In this document: positions 18,188 to 26,721 of the stretch, one piece after another | How positions within the stretch are numbered: position 1 is the stretch's first letter | Layout: each line of letters starts with the position of its first letter | DNA from: Planctomycetaceae bacterium | GTDB lineage: Bacteria > Planctomycetota > Planctomycetia > Pirellulales > Pirellulaceae | Length of the DNA stretch: 64,000 nt | Assembly: GCA_024642205.1 (NCBI GenBank) | Contig: JAHEBQ010000003.1 | Span: forward strand, 118,409-182,408 | Direction of reading: 5' to 3' | Made by a program: the position numbers and the translations under genes | The notes under the pieces: model-generated | The model's database searches: none | Told to the model about the DNA's origin: nothing | What the model saw: only the letters and a program-made list of their open reading frames with translations

Positions 18188-18994
18188 ATGATTCAATCGG
18201 TCAGCGCCGTCGTCCCAGTCCTGGATTTGATGATCGGCCAAATCGTTCTCGCCAAAGCCGGACACCGCGACACCTATCGACCCGTTCATTCTCGATTGAC
18301 CAACAGCAGTCGTCCCCGCGACGTAGCCCAGGCGATCTTCAATCAAACCGGCTGCGATTGTCTGTACCTTGCCGATATCGACAGCTTTGCGGGAGCCAAT
18401 CCTAATTGGGCGGTCTACAACGAGTTGCTAAACCTTGGATTTGGCCTTTGGATTGACGCAGACTGGATGACAGGTGATCGTTGCAATCTAATCTCTGACA
18501 AAATTGAAAACCCAGCTAATCTGAAAGTGATCTTGTCGTCAGAAACGTTGTGCAACGCGGACCAGTTCGTGAAATTCGATGACCTGTTGGCTCGCGGCAT
18601 CGAACCGATTTTCAGCCTCGACAAGAAAGGCGACTCCATCATTACCCAACCCGGTGAGCTGGCCGGGATGTCTCCTTTGGAGCTGGTGCAACTGGCTTAC
18701 CGTCACGGCGTTCGCAGCCTGATCCTGCTTGATCTCGACTCGGTGGGAACAATGGCCGGGATTCCAGGTGAAATGGATGGGCTGGGATCGTTGATCCAGG
18801 AAATCGCCAACGAGTTAAAAGACGTCCGAGTGATTTCCGGTGGAGGGGTTCGCGATGCCACTGACGTGCAAGCACTATTGGACCACGGTTGCCGTCACGT
18901 CCTGGTGGCATCTGCCATCCATGAATGCCGATTGACACCCGATGATATTTCGCTGTTCAAGGTGACGTTTGGCGGATCGCACGAAATCGTCTGA
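18188..18994 (+). CDS. HisA/HisF-related TIM-barrel protein
   Basis: A 268-residue barrel with clear HisA/HisF traits: VVPVLDLMIGQIV at the N terminus (catalytic-type Asp after strand 1), LYLADIDSF (strand 2), LLDLDSVGTMAGIPGE (strand 5 Asp and loop) and VISGGGVRDATDVQALL (phosphate-binding loop). It differs from true HisA in the substrate loops. A family of this kind (hisAF_rel) is known from methanogens and methylotrophs with tetrahydromethanopterin C1 pathways, which also occur in planctomycetes. It could serve there, or supply the HisA step missing from the his cluster at 34-41 kb. ATG 18188 is preferred; the frame extends to 18077 without homology. Confidence 0.7.
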   Translation: MIQSVSAVVPVLDLMIGQIVLAKAGHRDTYRPVHSRLTNSSRPRDVAQAIFNQTGCDCLYLADIDSFAGANPNWAVYNELLNLGFGLWIDADWMTGDRCNLISDKIENPANLKVILSSETLCNADQFVKFDDLLARGIEPIFSLDKKGDSIITQPGELAGMSPLELVQLAYRHGVRSLILLDLDSVGTMAGIPGEMDGLGSLIQEIANELKDVRVISGGGVRDATDVQALLDHGCRHVLVASAIHECRLTPDDISLFKVTFGGSHEIV

Positions 18995-19370
18995 TTCCGG
19001 CCAGAGCCCCGAACGCTAGCGGGTTGTTTCGCGGGCACAACGGCGTGGTAAAAAAACTGGATTTCCAACCGTTCCACGGCAAATGTCCATTGCTCCAGTT
19101 CACGGTAATCTTTACAAACCCCAATGAAATTATTGCGTGAAGTAACAGCAACCATTGTGATGCCTGGCGGGGTCAAAATTTTTGGCCCGACGATCAACGA
19201 CGATCGAACGTAAATCGAAACCTGATTGAAAGTTTGGCATGCGGCTTGCGAAGTGTTCACGAAGAGTCGGGGAAGTTTTCTCCAAACGAAAAATACAACG
19301 TTGACAGGCGAAGGATCGCATGTCGTCACCAAACAACCAAACACGATACGTCAGTCAGGGAGGACGAGTT
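18995..19370. other. Intergenic region upstream of the OmpH/Skp-like gene
   Basis: About 375 bases. The last 50 hold an in-frame leader and the ribosome site GGAGG (19359-19363) for the TTG start at 19371. I see no RNA gene or convincing promoter in the rest. Confidence 0.3.
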
Positions 19371-19979
19371 TTGAAATCGACCATCATCAAATCATTGTTA
19401 GCGGCCGCAGTTGCCATCATCGTGCCTTTCACCAGCCTTTCCGTCGAGGCCCAGGAATCCAAATCCGGCCTGGTTGCCGTTTTGGACGTTGCCAAGGTTT
19501 TCAAAGAGAACCAGGAATTCGACGGCAAGATGAAATCCATCAAGGCCGAAGCCGACACGCTCAAAGACCAGATCACCCAGCAGCAGGAATCGATCAAGGC
19601 TCGCGCACAACAAATCGGGCAATACGAAGTTGGCACACAGGAGCGCAACAATCTCGAAGCCGAATTGGAGCAACAGCAGGCTGCCTTGCGAACCAAGGCT
19701 CGCCAAGCTGAAGCTGATCTGCTCAATCGCGAAGCCAAAATCTACTACGACACGTATCAAAGCATGCAAACGATCGTTGGCGGGCTCGCCGCTCAGCATG
19801 GCATCTCGCTTGTCCTTCGGTTCGACAGTGAGCAAATTGATTCCTCTGATCGTGCCGCGGTCATCAAAGGCGTGAACCGGGCTGTCGTCTACCATCGGCG
19901 CCTCGACCTCACGTCGATGGTCAGTGCAGCGATGAATGAACGTTCAGCCCAGGCTCCGACGGGCACGCAAAACAAGTAA
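19371..19979 (+). CDS. OmpH/Skp-family periplasmic chaperone
   Basis: Skp-like proteins hold unfolded outer-membrane proteins in the periplasm. The start is TTG 19371, seven bases after GGAGG, and leads straight into a signal peptide (IIKSLLAAAVAIIVPFTSLSVEA) with a likely cleavage before Gln-Glu. The mature part opens with LVAVLDVAKVFKENQEF, the family's N-terminal strand, then a long coiled coil at about residues 55-125 (LKDQITQQQESIKARAQQI..LEAELEQQQAALRTKARQAEADL), and ends with a C-terminal body containing LVLRFD. The frame is also open from 19320, but that start has no ribosome site. A strong terminator follows 27 bases after the stop. Confidence 0.82.
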   Translation: MKSTIIKSLLAAAVAIIVPFTSLSVEAQESKSGLVAVLDVAKVFKENQEFDGKMKSIKAEADTLKDQITQQQESIKARAQQIGQYEVGTQERNNLEAELEQQQAALRTKARQAEADLLNREAKIYYDTYQSMQTIVGGLAAQHGISLVLRFDSEQIDSSDRAAVIKGVNRAVVYHRRLDLTSMVSAAMNERSAQAPTGTQNK

Positions 19980-20006
19980 CAACTCCTATACTGGATTTCA
20001 AAACTG

Positions 20007-20032
20007 CGGCCTGGGAAACCAAGCCGTTTTTT
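20007..20032 (+). terminator. Rho-independent terminator after the OmpH/Skp-like gene
   Basis: An 8-bp stem with one mismatch (CGGCCTGG / CCAAGCCG), closed by a GAAA tetraloop, is followed directly by six T. It starts 27 bases after the stop codon. Confidence 0.88.
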
Positions 20033-20412
20033 GCGCTAGCATGGAAGAATTCAAAATGCTGGCGGTCCGGGATGGGTGGCGGCCTTGTTCCGGAAGTTTC
20101 CTAGGTCAACGTTGCCGAATGAAGATTGAGTCATGGATGCGTAAAGCAACAATACATGCCCGAATCAGGCACGCGAATCGTATTGCGTTCGTTGCGCGCG
20201 GAAGACAACCGCTACACTCGATCACGTGTTGATTTACCGTTTGTGCACCGGTCGATTCATGCTAAAACTGCTTCGCGGTCTGCCTCCGGCTCTTCGCTGT
20301 TGTCGGTTCTGCCGACTTAGCAGGTTGTCGAACGAAGGAATTTCACACCGGACGCCGACTCGCCGCGTCGAGTCACAACCATTCCCAATCCACGCTATTT
20401 CCGAAATCAAGA
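20033..20412. other. Intergenic region before the GlmU-like gene
   Basis: About 380 bases after the terminator. No ORF here has plausible coding character and I see no RNA gene. The promoter of the next gene must lie here, but none stands out. Confidence 0.3.
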
Positions 20413-21675
20413 ATGAACATTGTAGTTTTTGAAGATTCCGGAGTTGACAACCTGTATCCCATCACCACGGGGCGGCCCGCGTATGCAATTTCGTGTGCCA
20501 GCTATCGACTTGTGGATTGGCTTAACGAACTGGATGGGAATCTTGTCGGTCTGGTCCGGCCCTACCTTGAACGCATCCAGCTTCTCGACTTTCCTGAATT
20601 CCAACGGGAGCTTGACCCGACGCTGAAGTGGACCATGGTCGTCAACGCGCGGATTGCTCCGACCCTCTCCAACATGCACCGGCTACGGTGCCTGATGGGC
20701 ACCGGCGAGCCAGCGGGAACAGCGGCCAGGGTGATTCGATCCGGGTGGGCGACGGCAGCCGCGATTGTTCAGACTGACCTGTTTTCCGGTCAACAAAAAT
20801 CGACGTGGTCGCGAACCATTGAGAACCTCACCGTTGAACCTGCGACCACCATCACCGAGAACGGACTGGAACTGTTTGAATATCCCCACGACGTGATTGG
20901 TCAAAACATCAAATCATTTGATGAAAACATCGGCCATCGTATTGAAGCAGGCAATTACGAAGAAAGATTCAAAAACGTTTTTCTGGGACCTGGCGTCGAG
21001 ATAAGCGACTCCGTCGTGTTTGATGCCAATCCCGGTCCCATCGTTATCGATTCCAACGTCAAGATGGGCCCATTTTGTTTTCTGCGGGGGCCCGTTTTCA
21101 TTGGAGCAACATCCAGAATCAGCGAACACTCCGCGATCAAAGACGGCGTGTCGATCGCACATACCTGCAAAATTGGTGGTGAGGTCGAAGGCACGATCCT
21201 CGAGGCCTATTCCAACAAACAGCATCACGGATTCCTCGGACACAGCTACCTTGGCAGCTGGATCAACCTCGGGGCAGGAACCTGCAATAGCGATCTCAAA
21301 AACACTTACGGCACCGTCAATATGCAATACGGTGCCGACCGAGTCTCGACCGGAATGCAGTTCATCGGGTGCATCATAGGGGACTATGCCAAGACCGCCG
21401 TCAATACCAGCATCTTCACCGGCAAGACGATTGGCGTTGCCAGCATGGTATACGGGTTCGCCACAACCAATGTGCCAAGTTTCGTCAATTACGCGCGGAC
21501 GTTTGATGAAGTTGGCGTCCTGCCGCCGGAAGTAATCGTAACCACGCAAAAGCGCATGTTCGCCAGGCGCAATGTACTGCAGCGCCCCTGCGATATTCAA
21601 TTGGTGCATGACATGTACCACGTCACGTCGCATCAGCGTCCCGACGGTCTTTCCGACGATCCGGTTTCGTTATGA
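20413..21675 (+). CDS. GlmU-like sugar nucleotidyltransferase/acetyltransferase (alternate type)
   Basis: A 420-residue protein matching the alternate GlmU-like family (the TIGR03991 type) that may make UDP-GlcNAc for cell-wall or envelope sugars. The N-terminal part (about 1-190) has MNIVVFEDSGVDNLYPITTG and RPAYAISCASYRL in place of the usual LAAGxGTRM loop, as in that family. Residues about 195-380 form a left-handed beta helix with hexapeptide repeats (VVFDANPGPIVIDSNVKMGPF, GPVFIGATSRISEHSAIKDG, LGAGTCNSDLKNTYG). The ATG start follows a weak site. No other sugar genes are adjacent. The acetyltransferase step is inferred from the beta helix only. Confidence 0.78.
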   Translation: MNIVVFEDSGVDNLYPITTGRPAYAISCASYRLVDWLNELDGNLVGLVRPYLERIQLLDFPEFQRELDPTLKWTMVVNARIAPTLSNMHRLRCLMGTGEPAGTAARVIRSGWATAAAIVQTDLFSGQQKSTWSRTIENLTVEPATTITENGLELFEYPHDVIGQNIKSFDENIGHRIEAGNYEERFKNVFLGPGVEISDSVVFDANPGPIVIDSNVKMGPFCFLRGPVFIGATSRISEHSAIKDGVSIAHTCKIGGEVEGTILEAYSNKQHHGFLGHSYLGSWINLGAGTCNSDLKNTYGTVNMQYGADRVSTGMQFIGCIIGDYAKTAVNTSIFTGKTIGVASMVYGFATTNVPSFVNYARTFDEVGVLPPEVIVTTQKRMFARRNVLQRPCDIQLVHDMYHVTSHQRPDGLSDDPVSL

Positions 21676-21839
21676 GCGTCCCGCTCACCCGCTCCGGTTG
21701 TGAGTCCGGGATTCACGCCGTTTGGCTTGGCATCCGTGATTATTCCGGATCAAGAGTCGCAGGCGCCCTGTCTAATCCGATCGAGCGGGAATATCATGGA
21801 ATCTGGTATCTGTTAATCGTTTCGTGAAGTCTGAACCTA

Positions 21840-22703
21840 ATGTCGCTCCCCCAGTTGTTTGAGAAAAAACGAGTCATCTCGTTTGAGCTGTTTCCCCCCA
21901 AAACACCCGATGGCGAACAGAGCCTCTACCAGCACGTTGGGAAACTCATGGAGTTTTCTCCGGATTTCGTAACGTGTACTTATGGCGCAGGAGGTTCAAC
22001 CCGGGGAAAGACGCTGGAGATCATCGACCATGTCAAAAAGCAGTTCAACATTCCGGTTGCCTCCCATTTGACGCTCGTGGGAAGCACGATCGACGACCTG
22101 CGATCCTACCTTGAACGCGCCTGCGCCCAGTCCGTCGACTACATCGTCGCATTGCGTGGCGATCCGCCTCAAGGTGATACCGAATTCAAACCATCGCCAG
22201 GGGGATACCGCTACGCCAATGAACTGGTCGACCTGATCCGGGCTGAATTCAACGACCTGGGAGTCATTGTGGCCGGCTATCCGGAAAAACACCGGGAGGC
22301 ACCCAGCCTGGAAGTGGACTTGGAGAACCTGAAGCGTAAAGTCGATGCGGGAGCGGACGCAGTGGTGACTCAGTTGTTCTACGACAACACGGATTTCTTC
22401 CGGTTTCGCGATCTCTGCGAAAAAAATGGGATCCGGATCCCCATCGTGCCGGGACTTCTGCCTGTCACCAGCCTGAAACAAATCAAACGAATCACTACGT
22501 TATGTGGCGCAAAACTGCCACCGACGTTTGTCCAAAACCTCGAAGACAGACCGGATGAGGCCGATCAGCTTGAAATTGGGATCCAGCAGGCAATTGAGCA
22601 AACCCAGCAGTTGATCGACAACGGAGTTGCCGGACTGCATTTCTATGTCTTGAATCGTTCCGTCGCAACGTCGAGAATCCTGGAAGCAGTTGAGTTGAGC
22701 TAG
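21840..22703 (+). CDS. metF: Methylenetetrahydrofolate reductase
   Basis: MetF reduces 5,10-methylene-THF to 5-methyl-THF for methionine synthesis, using FAD. The 287-residue length is normal. Family motifs in order: VISFELFPPKTPDGE (the catalytic Glu region), FVTCTYGAGGSTR, VASHLTLVG, YIVALRGDPPQGD, VDAGADAVVTQLFYDN (flavin and substrate site), IPIVPGLLPVTSLKQI, and FYVLNR near the end. The start is ATG 21840 with no strong ribosome site. It has a 164-base leader in which I could not recognise a SAM or SAH riboswitch. It stands as a single gene. Confidence 0.95.
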   Translation: MSLPQLFEKKRVISFELFPPKTPDGEQSLYQHVGKLMEFSPDFVTCTYGAGGSTRGKTLEIIDHVKKQFNIPVASHLTLVGSTIDDLRSYLERACAQSVDYIVALRGDPPQGDTEFKPSPGGYRYANELVDLIRAEFNDLGVIVAGYPEKHREAPSLEVDLENLKRKVDAGADAVVTQLFYDNTDFFRFRDLCEKNGIRIPIVPGLLPVTSLKQIKRITTLCGAKLPPTFVQNLEDRPDEADQLEIGIQQAIEQTQQLIDNGVAGLHFYVLNRSVATSRILEAVELS

Positions 22704-22820
22704 CTAGATCCACCGAACGATGTACAGGTCCAAAGATCAACTCGGTGAACGATTAACGCGTCATGATTCAAGTTTTCAACAGTTTATTGCATTGAGTTTA
22801 AGCAAACCACGGTTTTAATT

Positions 22821-24371
22821 ATGAACTCCCGAACCGACCACTCACATTTTATCACTCGGTACTTTACCATCAGCCCACTGGGGCCGTTGATGGCGCTGGT
22901 CCTGACCGTTGGTTTGACTCCGACCGTCGTGGCGCAATACGGCCCTGAGTATCGAGCGCCACAAGACGTCGACGGCTCCCGAACCGGTTCTGGTGTCCAA
23001 CTCAACCCGGGTGCGGATCAAACCCAAATAGAAAACCCGACGACGGCCAACCAGCTTTCTTCGGAACAGGTGTTCGATTTGCTTTTCAAAGAAATGGACA
23101 ACCTGATCCCCGGTGATTTCGAAGAGGGATCGGCCCAGAAAAAAGCAGTCGAGGATGCAGTGACGGCATTTCAACTTCGCGATGCCAACCGCGTCATTCA
23201 AATCTTCAAGGACCAGGGCATCAAGGATCCCGACTTTCCACCGACGGACCTGTTGTTGGCGGGTTTGAGCTATGCAACGCGAGATCCAAAATCCGCCCGC
23301 GCATTGCTGGAGCGAGCGGGAACGGAAAGCCCCGGGAGCCCGGCCGTATATGCAGCATTCATGCGAATGGCGATAAACGAAAACCGTAACTTTGATGCAC
23401 TGGCATTATTGGAAATGCTGTCCCGTGCACTTGACGACGCCAGTCTCTCGAAAAAATCAAAAGACTTTTACGAGCTTCAATATCTCGATGGCATGGTCGA
23501 TATCGCGATGCGGCAACAACGGTACTCCGACGCGCGGGCATACTTGACGAAACAACGTGGATTGATTCCCACCAACCCGAAAGTGTTGTTGATGTCTGCG
23601 GAGCTTGAGTTCAAGGAAAAGAACCTGGCGCAAAGCATGGAGTATTTGAAACAGCTGCAGACGAATCTTCCGCAAACGCGCGCAGCCGAAACGATCATTG
23701 CGAGTTGGTTCCAGCGTGCAGGCCAACCTGACGACGCCCGAAAGTGGATGACGGAGGCAGCGACCAAGTACGCCGAAAACCCACAGGTTCAGGCAGAAGT
23801 CGCCAGCTGGGCCGTCAACGAAGAAGACTTCCCAGCCGCAAGCGCCGCCATCAAAAAAGCGGAAATCGGTGGTGAGACACCGCTGTCCAAGTCCCTGAAA
23901 GCCAAGATCGCATTTGCCGCTGAATCCTATGGTGTTGCGGAATCTCACTACCAGGAATTGTACAATAAGAACCCGGACAATTTCGACGTTGCCAACATGT
24001 ACGCCTTGAGTCTGATTGAAAGCAACGAGCCGGAAAAGCGGGTCCGGGCCCTGGAAATCGCCAATCGAAATTTCCGTGCGCTGCCGGAAAATGTCGTCGC
24101 CCAGGCAGTGCTGGGCTATATTCAACTTCGTCTGGGTGATCTCGAACAGGCCAAATCGGCAATCGGCCGGGCTTTGCAAGCGAATTCGGCGTCTCCCGAG
24201 ATTGGCTTCTTCGGAGCTTCCGTGTTGCGAGAAATGAAACAGATCAAAGATGCCCGGACGATTCTGGACCAGGCCCTGAACCACAAGGGGATTTTTCTGT
24301 ATCGTTCGGCGGCAAACAGGATGCTGACCGAATTGAATGAAGAACTTCCTGCTCCGACGTCGGATAAGTAG
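22821..24371 (+). CDS. Exported tetratricopeptide-repeat protein
   Basis: A 516-residue protein with an N-terminal signal or anchor (LGPLMALVLTVGLTPTVVA) followed by a low-complexity linker and then helical repeats over about residues 110-505. Repeats of TPR character include SKDFYELQYLDGMVDIAMRQ, PKVLLMSAELEFKEKNLAQS and VVAQAVLGYIQLRLGDLEQA. These form protein-binding scaffolds. There is no catalytic domain. It is convergent with the Nudix gene 21 bases away. Partner and role are unknown. Confidence 0.72.
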   Translation: MNSRTDHSHFITRYFTISPLGPLMALVLTVGLTPTVVAQYGPEYRAPQDVDGSRTGSGVQLNPGADQTQIENPTTANQLSSEQVFDLLFKEMDNLIPGDFEEGSAQKKAVEDAVTAFQLRDANRVIQIFKDQGIKDPDFPPTDLLLAGLSYATRDPKSARALLERAGTESPGSPAVYAAFMRMAINENRNFDALALLEMLSRALDDASLSKKSKDFYELQYLDGMVDIAMRQQRYSDARAYLTKQRGLIPTNPKVLLMSAELEFKEKNLAQSMEYLKQLQTNLPQTRAAETIIASWFQRAGQPDDARKWMTEAATKYAENPQVQAEVASWAVNEEDFPAASAAIKKAEIGGETPLSKSLKAKIAFAAESYGVAESHYQELYNKNPDNFDVANMYALSLIESNEPEKRVRALEIANRNFRALPENVVAQAVLGYIQLRLGDLEQAKSAIGRALQANSASPEIGFFGASVLREMKQIKDARTILDQALNHKGIFLYRSAANRMLTELNEELPAPTSDK

Positions 24372-24389
24372 TTACCTCTGGCAGGTAAC
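24371..24389. terminator. Bidirectional hairpin between convergent genes
   Basis: A perfect 6-bp inverted repeat (GTTACC / GGTAAC, 7-base loop) fills the 21-base gap between the TPR and Nudix genes. There is no clear U-run, so a terminator role is inferred from position. Confidence 0.4.
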
Positions 24390-24392
24390 AAG

Positions 24393-24941
24393 TTAAATGG
24401 CTTTCAGCTGTCGAATTTTTGCCTGCAGCAACAGCACACAGGTCGGGGCGTGCGTGATTTCGCCACAATCGATTTTTTCAATCGCATCATCCAGCGGCAT
24501 GACCACCGTGTCAATCAACTCCGTGCCTTCGGGATCCCGGGGCACTGAACTCAATCCGCCAACGAGGTAAAGCTGGGTTGGCGAAACAACAATGGTCGTA
24601 AATGGATCGACTGATCCCAGAGGCTCCCAGCGTTCCGCAATCAGACCGATTTCTTCCTGCAGTTCGCGGCGCGCGGTCAGCTCTGGATCTTCCCCCGGTT
24701 CCATTCCGCCGGAAACCGCTTCCAGTGAATACCGACCCACGCCGTAATGAAACTCGCTGGTCAAGTAGACGTTGCTTGCCTCGTCGATCGCCAATACGCA
24801 CACGCCCGGTTTCATGGCCACCACGACGTGCTGACCGTCATTGCCATCCGGTCGAATGACCTGGTCAACCCGAACTTGAATAAACGGATCGACATAAACA
24901 TCGTTGGACTGTTTGATCGTCCAGGGGCCGTGTGGAGTCAT
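24393..24941 (-). CDS. Nudix hydrolase (ADP-ribose pyrophosphatase-like)
   Basis: Nudix enzymes cut nucleoside diphosphates linked to another group. The 182-residue length and the fold fit the ADP-ribose pyrophosphatase group. The Nudix box is complete: GGMEPGEDPELTARRELQEE followed by IGL, with the metal-binding Glu residues present. A preceding beta strand region (VYLTSEFHYGVGRYSLEAVSG) and the later VSPTQLYLVGGLSS fit the substrate-binding pattern. The ATG start at 24941 has no strong ribosome site. It is a single gene, convergent with the TPR gene. Confidence 0.88.
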   Translation of the reverse strand: MTPHGPWTIKQSNDVYVDPFIQVRVDQVIRPDGNDGQHVVVAMKPGVCVLAIDEASNVYLTSEFHYGVGRYSLEAVSGGMEPGEDPELTARRELQEEIGLIAERWEPLGSVDPFTTIVVSPTQLYLVGGLSSVPRDPEGTELIDTVVMPLDDAIEKIDCGEITHAPTCVLLLQAKIRQLKAI

Positions 24942-25357
24942 GAGGATTCAGGGTCAGTCAAAATGGAAAGACGCAAACAGTTGGTGAGAGCAAATTGCAT
25001 CGATGAAATGACCGATTGGGTTTGCCAGCATATTTTCCCGTTGTGCAAGAATCTGTACAGGATGCCAAACTTATTTGCCATTCGTCGGACCGGGTGTTTT
25101 ACCGCACCAAACCTGCATCCAAGGCTGCCTTTCCACTTGACTGGCAACATTTTTCTTGCGTTGTTCAGTAAAACCTTTAAAATGAGGGTCTGGGGTGATG
25201 AGGATGATTGGATCAAGTTCTCCTTTACTTCAACTGGCAAATACCTTCATTGATGCTTCCTTGACTTGATCTTCGGAACCCACCAGCGGGCTTCCATTCG
25301 GTCCCGCTATGACACGTCTGCGTGAAAACGGTTTTACGTTAAACAAAGAGGGTAGCA
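24942..25357. other. Intergenic region upstream of the hemerythrin-like gene
   Basis: About 415 bases between divergent genes. It is AT-rich from 25140 to 25260. A near-palindrome at 25321-25338 precedes the hemerythrin-like gene. No RNA gene is seen. Confidence 0.3.
25321..25338. promoter_or_regulatory. Imperfect palindrome upstream of the hemerythrin-like gene
   Basis: CGTGAAAAC and GTTTTACG face each other across one base, 20 bases before the ATG. It could be an operator over the start region, or chance in AT-rich DNA. Confidence 0.25.
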
Positions 25358-25897
25358 ATGAGTACCTGGCTATCGGAGAAAGAGTTTCGTCAAAGCGGTG
25401 CCGAATCAGCGGGCGTAACGATTAATGTCGCGTTTCTCCAGGAGATCAAATCCGATTTTGGATTTCGCGATCTGCTCAACAAAGTCTTCCGTAAATTGAA
25501 AACCGGGTCAGGCGATGGCACAGGGCACGACGCATCCGGTGGACGAGTTTCTCCTCGGGTCGCTGCGGAGATGCTTGAAGAACTTCGAGACGGCTTGGAG
25601 ACCTATTTTGCCCTGGAAGAATTCTACGGCTACTTCCAACAGGCGGCAGTCCTGAACCCGTGCGTCAACCAGCAGGCATTCCGACTTCAATCGGAACATG
25701 AAGCATTATTTGTCAAGCTCAACCAGATTGTGGAAATGACTCTACAAATCGTCTATCACGAGTCTGGTCCCGAGACGACATTGGAGCAGGTGGCCGAAGA
25801 ATTGGAATCGTTTTGCATTGAACTTTCCCGTCACGAACAAGCCGAAATGGACCTCATGATGCGTTTGTGCAACGAAGACTTCGGCGTCGGTGATTGA
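25358..25897 (+). CDS. Hemerythrin-like protein
   Basis: A soluble 179-residue protein read as a four-helix hemerythrin-like bundle, which binds a di-iron site and senses or carries oxygen or nitric oxide. The likely ligand helices are LRDGLETYFALEEFYGYF (about 78-95), RLQSEHEALFVKL (about 109-122), and ELSRHEQAEMDLMMRL (about 157-172), which carry the expected H-x-x-x-E and H-E-x-x-x pattern; an N-terminal His is not obvious. The ATG follows GAGGG at 7 bases. The classic full ligand set is not proven by eye, so a metal-free relative is possible. It is a single gene. Confidence 0.55.
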   Translation: MSTWLSEKEFRQSGAESAGVTINVAFLQEIKSDFGFRDLLNKVFRKLKTGSGDGTGHDASGGRVSPRVAAEMLEELRDGLETYFALEEFYGYFQQAAVLNPCVNQQAFRLQSEHEALFVKLNQIVEMTLQIVYHESGPETTLEQVAEELESFCIELSRHEQAEMDLMMRLCNEDFGVGD

Positions 25898-25987
25898 GCT
25901 CGGCTCAGCGTTTCTTCCAATTCAACGTCGGTTCCATTATGAAAGTCTTCGAAGCTCTGCGCACATTCGAATTGTCAGAAAACGCGT

Positions 25988-26356
25988 TTAGCTCAGGCGA
26001 TCGTGCAGTCGATCGACGGCCAGCATAAGCTGGCGCCACTGGTGGAAGATGTCCTCGGTCTCGAGTTCCCCGGCGTCGCCGTGGCCGAATCCTCGTTGGC
26101 TAACCATGATTGTCTCGTCAAACTGGGCCAGACCGTTGAGCATCGCTTCATAGGGAACGGCTTGGGGAACATCGATCAAGTGTTCATCCGAGACGGGCAA
26201 GTCGAAGGGGTCGATATCGTTTGCTAAAAGTTCGTCTTCGTAGTCGCAGATCCTCTGATCCATGATTCGGTGCATCGCCCACAGGGCCGCACCCTCCACG
26301 TCGCAGGCGCTGACGATATAGGAAACGCGACCTGATTGAATGTAATATTTTGCCAT
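25988..26356 (-). CDS. Conserved hypothetical protein, 122 aa
   Basis: A small acidic protein starting MAKYYIQSGRVSYIVSACDVEGAALWAMHRIMDQ with a mixed strand-helix pattern and no membrane segment. ATG 26356 follows a GGAG element; the frame extends to 26440 but without support. I recall similar short proteins in planctomycetes starting with a YYIQSG pattern, with no known role. It ends with a helix (WRQLMLAVDRLHDRLS). The gene is convergent with the hemerythrin-like gene. Confidence 0.65.
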   Translation of the reverse strand: MAKYYIQSGRVSYIVSACDVEGAALWAMHRIMDQRICDYEDELLANDIDPFDLPVSDEHLIDVPQAVPYEAMLNGLAQFDETIMVSQRGFGHGDAGELETEDIFHQWRQLMLAVDRLHDRLS

Positions 26357-26426
26357 CTGTGAAGTCTCCGAAAAGTGCAGTTTCTGTCTTGCACTCTTCC
26401 TATCGCAGGTGTTTTGACACGTTGGG

Positions 26427-26658
26427 TCAAACCAACTCACGATTTAAAAAATATTCGTGTTTCCCCGGGAATTCAGTCCATGAAATCCCTAAAAACGCGG
26501 GAGCACTCCATTGTGGCGCGTGAATCCAAGCATACAACCTTTCCACAAACCGGCCGCAGTTGACGGAAAATTCCACGGGAAATCGCCTCGACAACCCTCC
26601 GATTGTTCCAGCTGTTATACCTGAGTAACTCAGCAAAGGATTCAGGATTTCGTTTCAA
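26427..26658 (-). pseudogene. Possible DinB-like fragment, frameshifted and truncated
   Basis: One frame starts ESFAELLRYNSWNNRRVVEAI, which resembles the first helix of DinB/YfiT four-helix proteins (LxxYNxWANRRLLEA). An overlapping second frame continues with RRFPVEFSVNCGRFVERLYAW, which looks like the next part of the same family. Neither frame exceeds 70 residues, against about 150 for a whole protein. I read this as a decayed remnant with at least one frameshift, but the evidence is by eye and the call is weak. Confidence 0.3.
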
Positions 26659-26721
26659 ACGCGGTGCATCGCGTCGCCAGGGTCAATTGCATAAGCGGCA
26701 TTTCGCGTTGACCGAGTTGAT

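Noticed and set aside
20914..21633. 239-codon minus-strand ORF
   Set aside because: It is a shadow of the GlmU-like beta-helix gene.
21676..21839. Riboswitch before metF
   Set aside because: I looked for SAM and SAH riboswitch cores and found no convincing conserved pairing.
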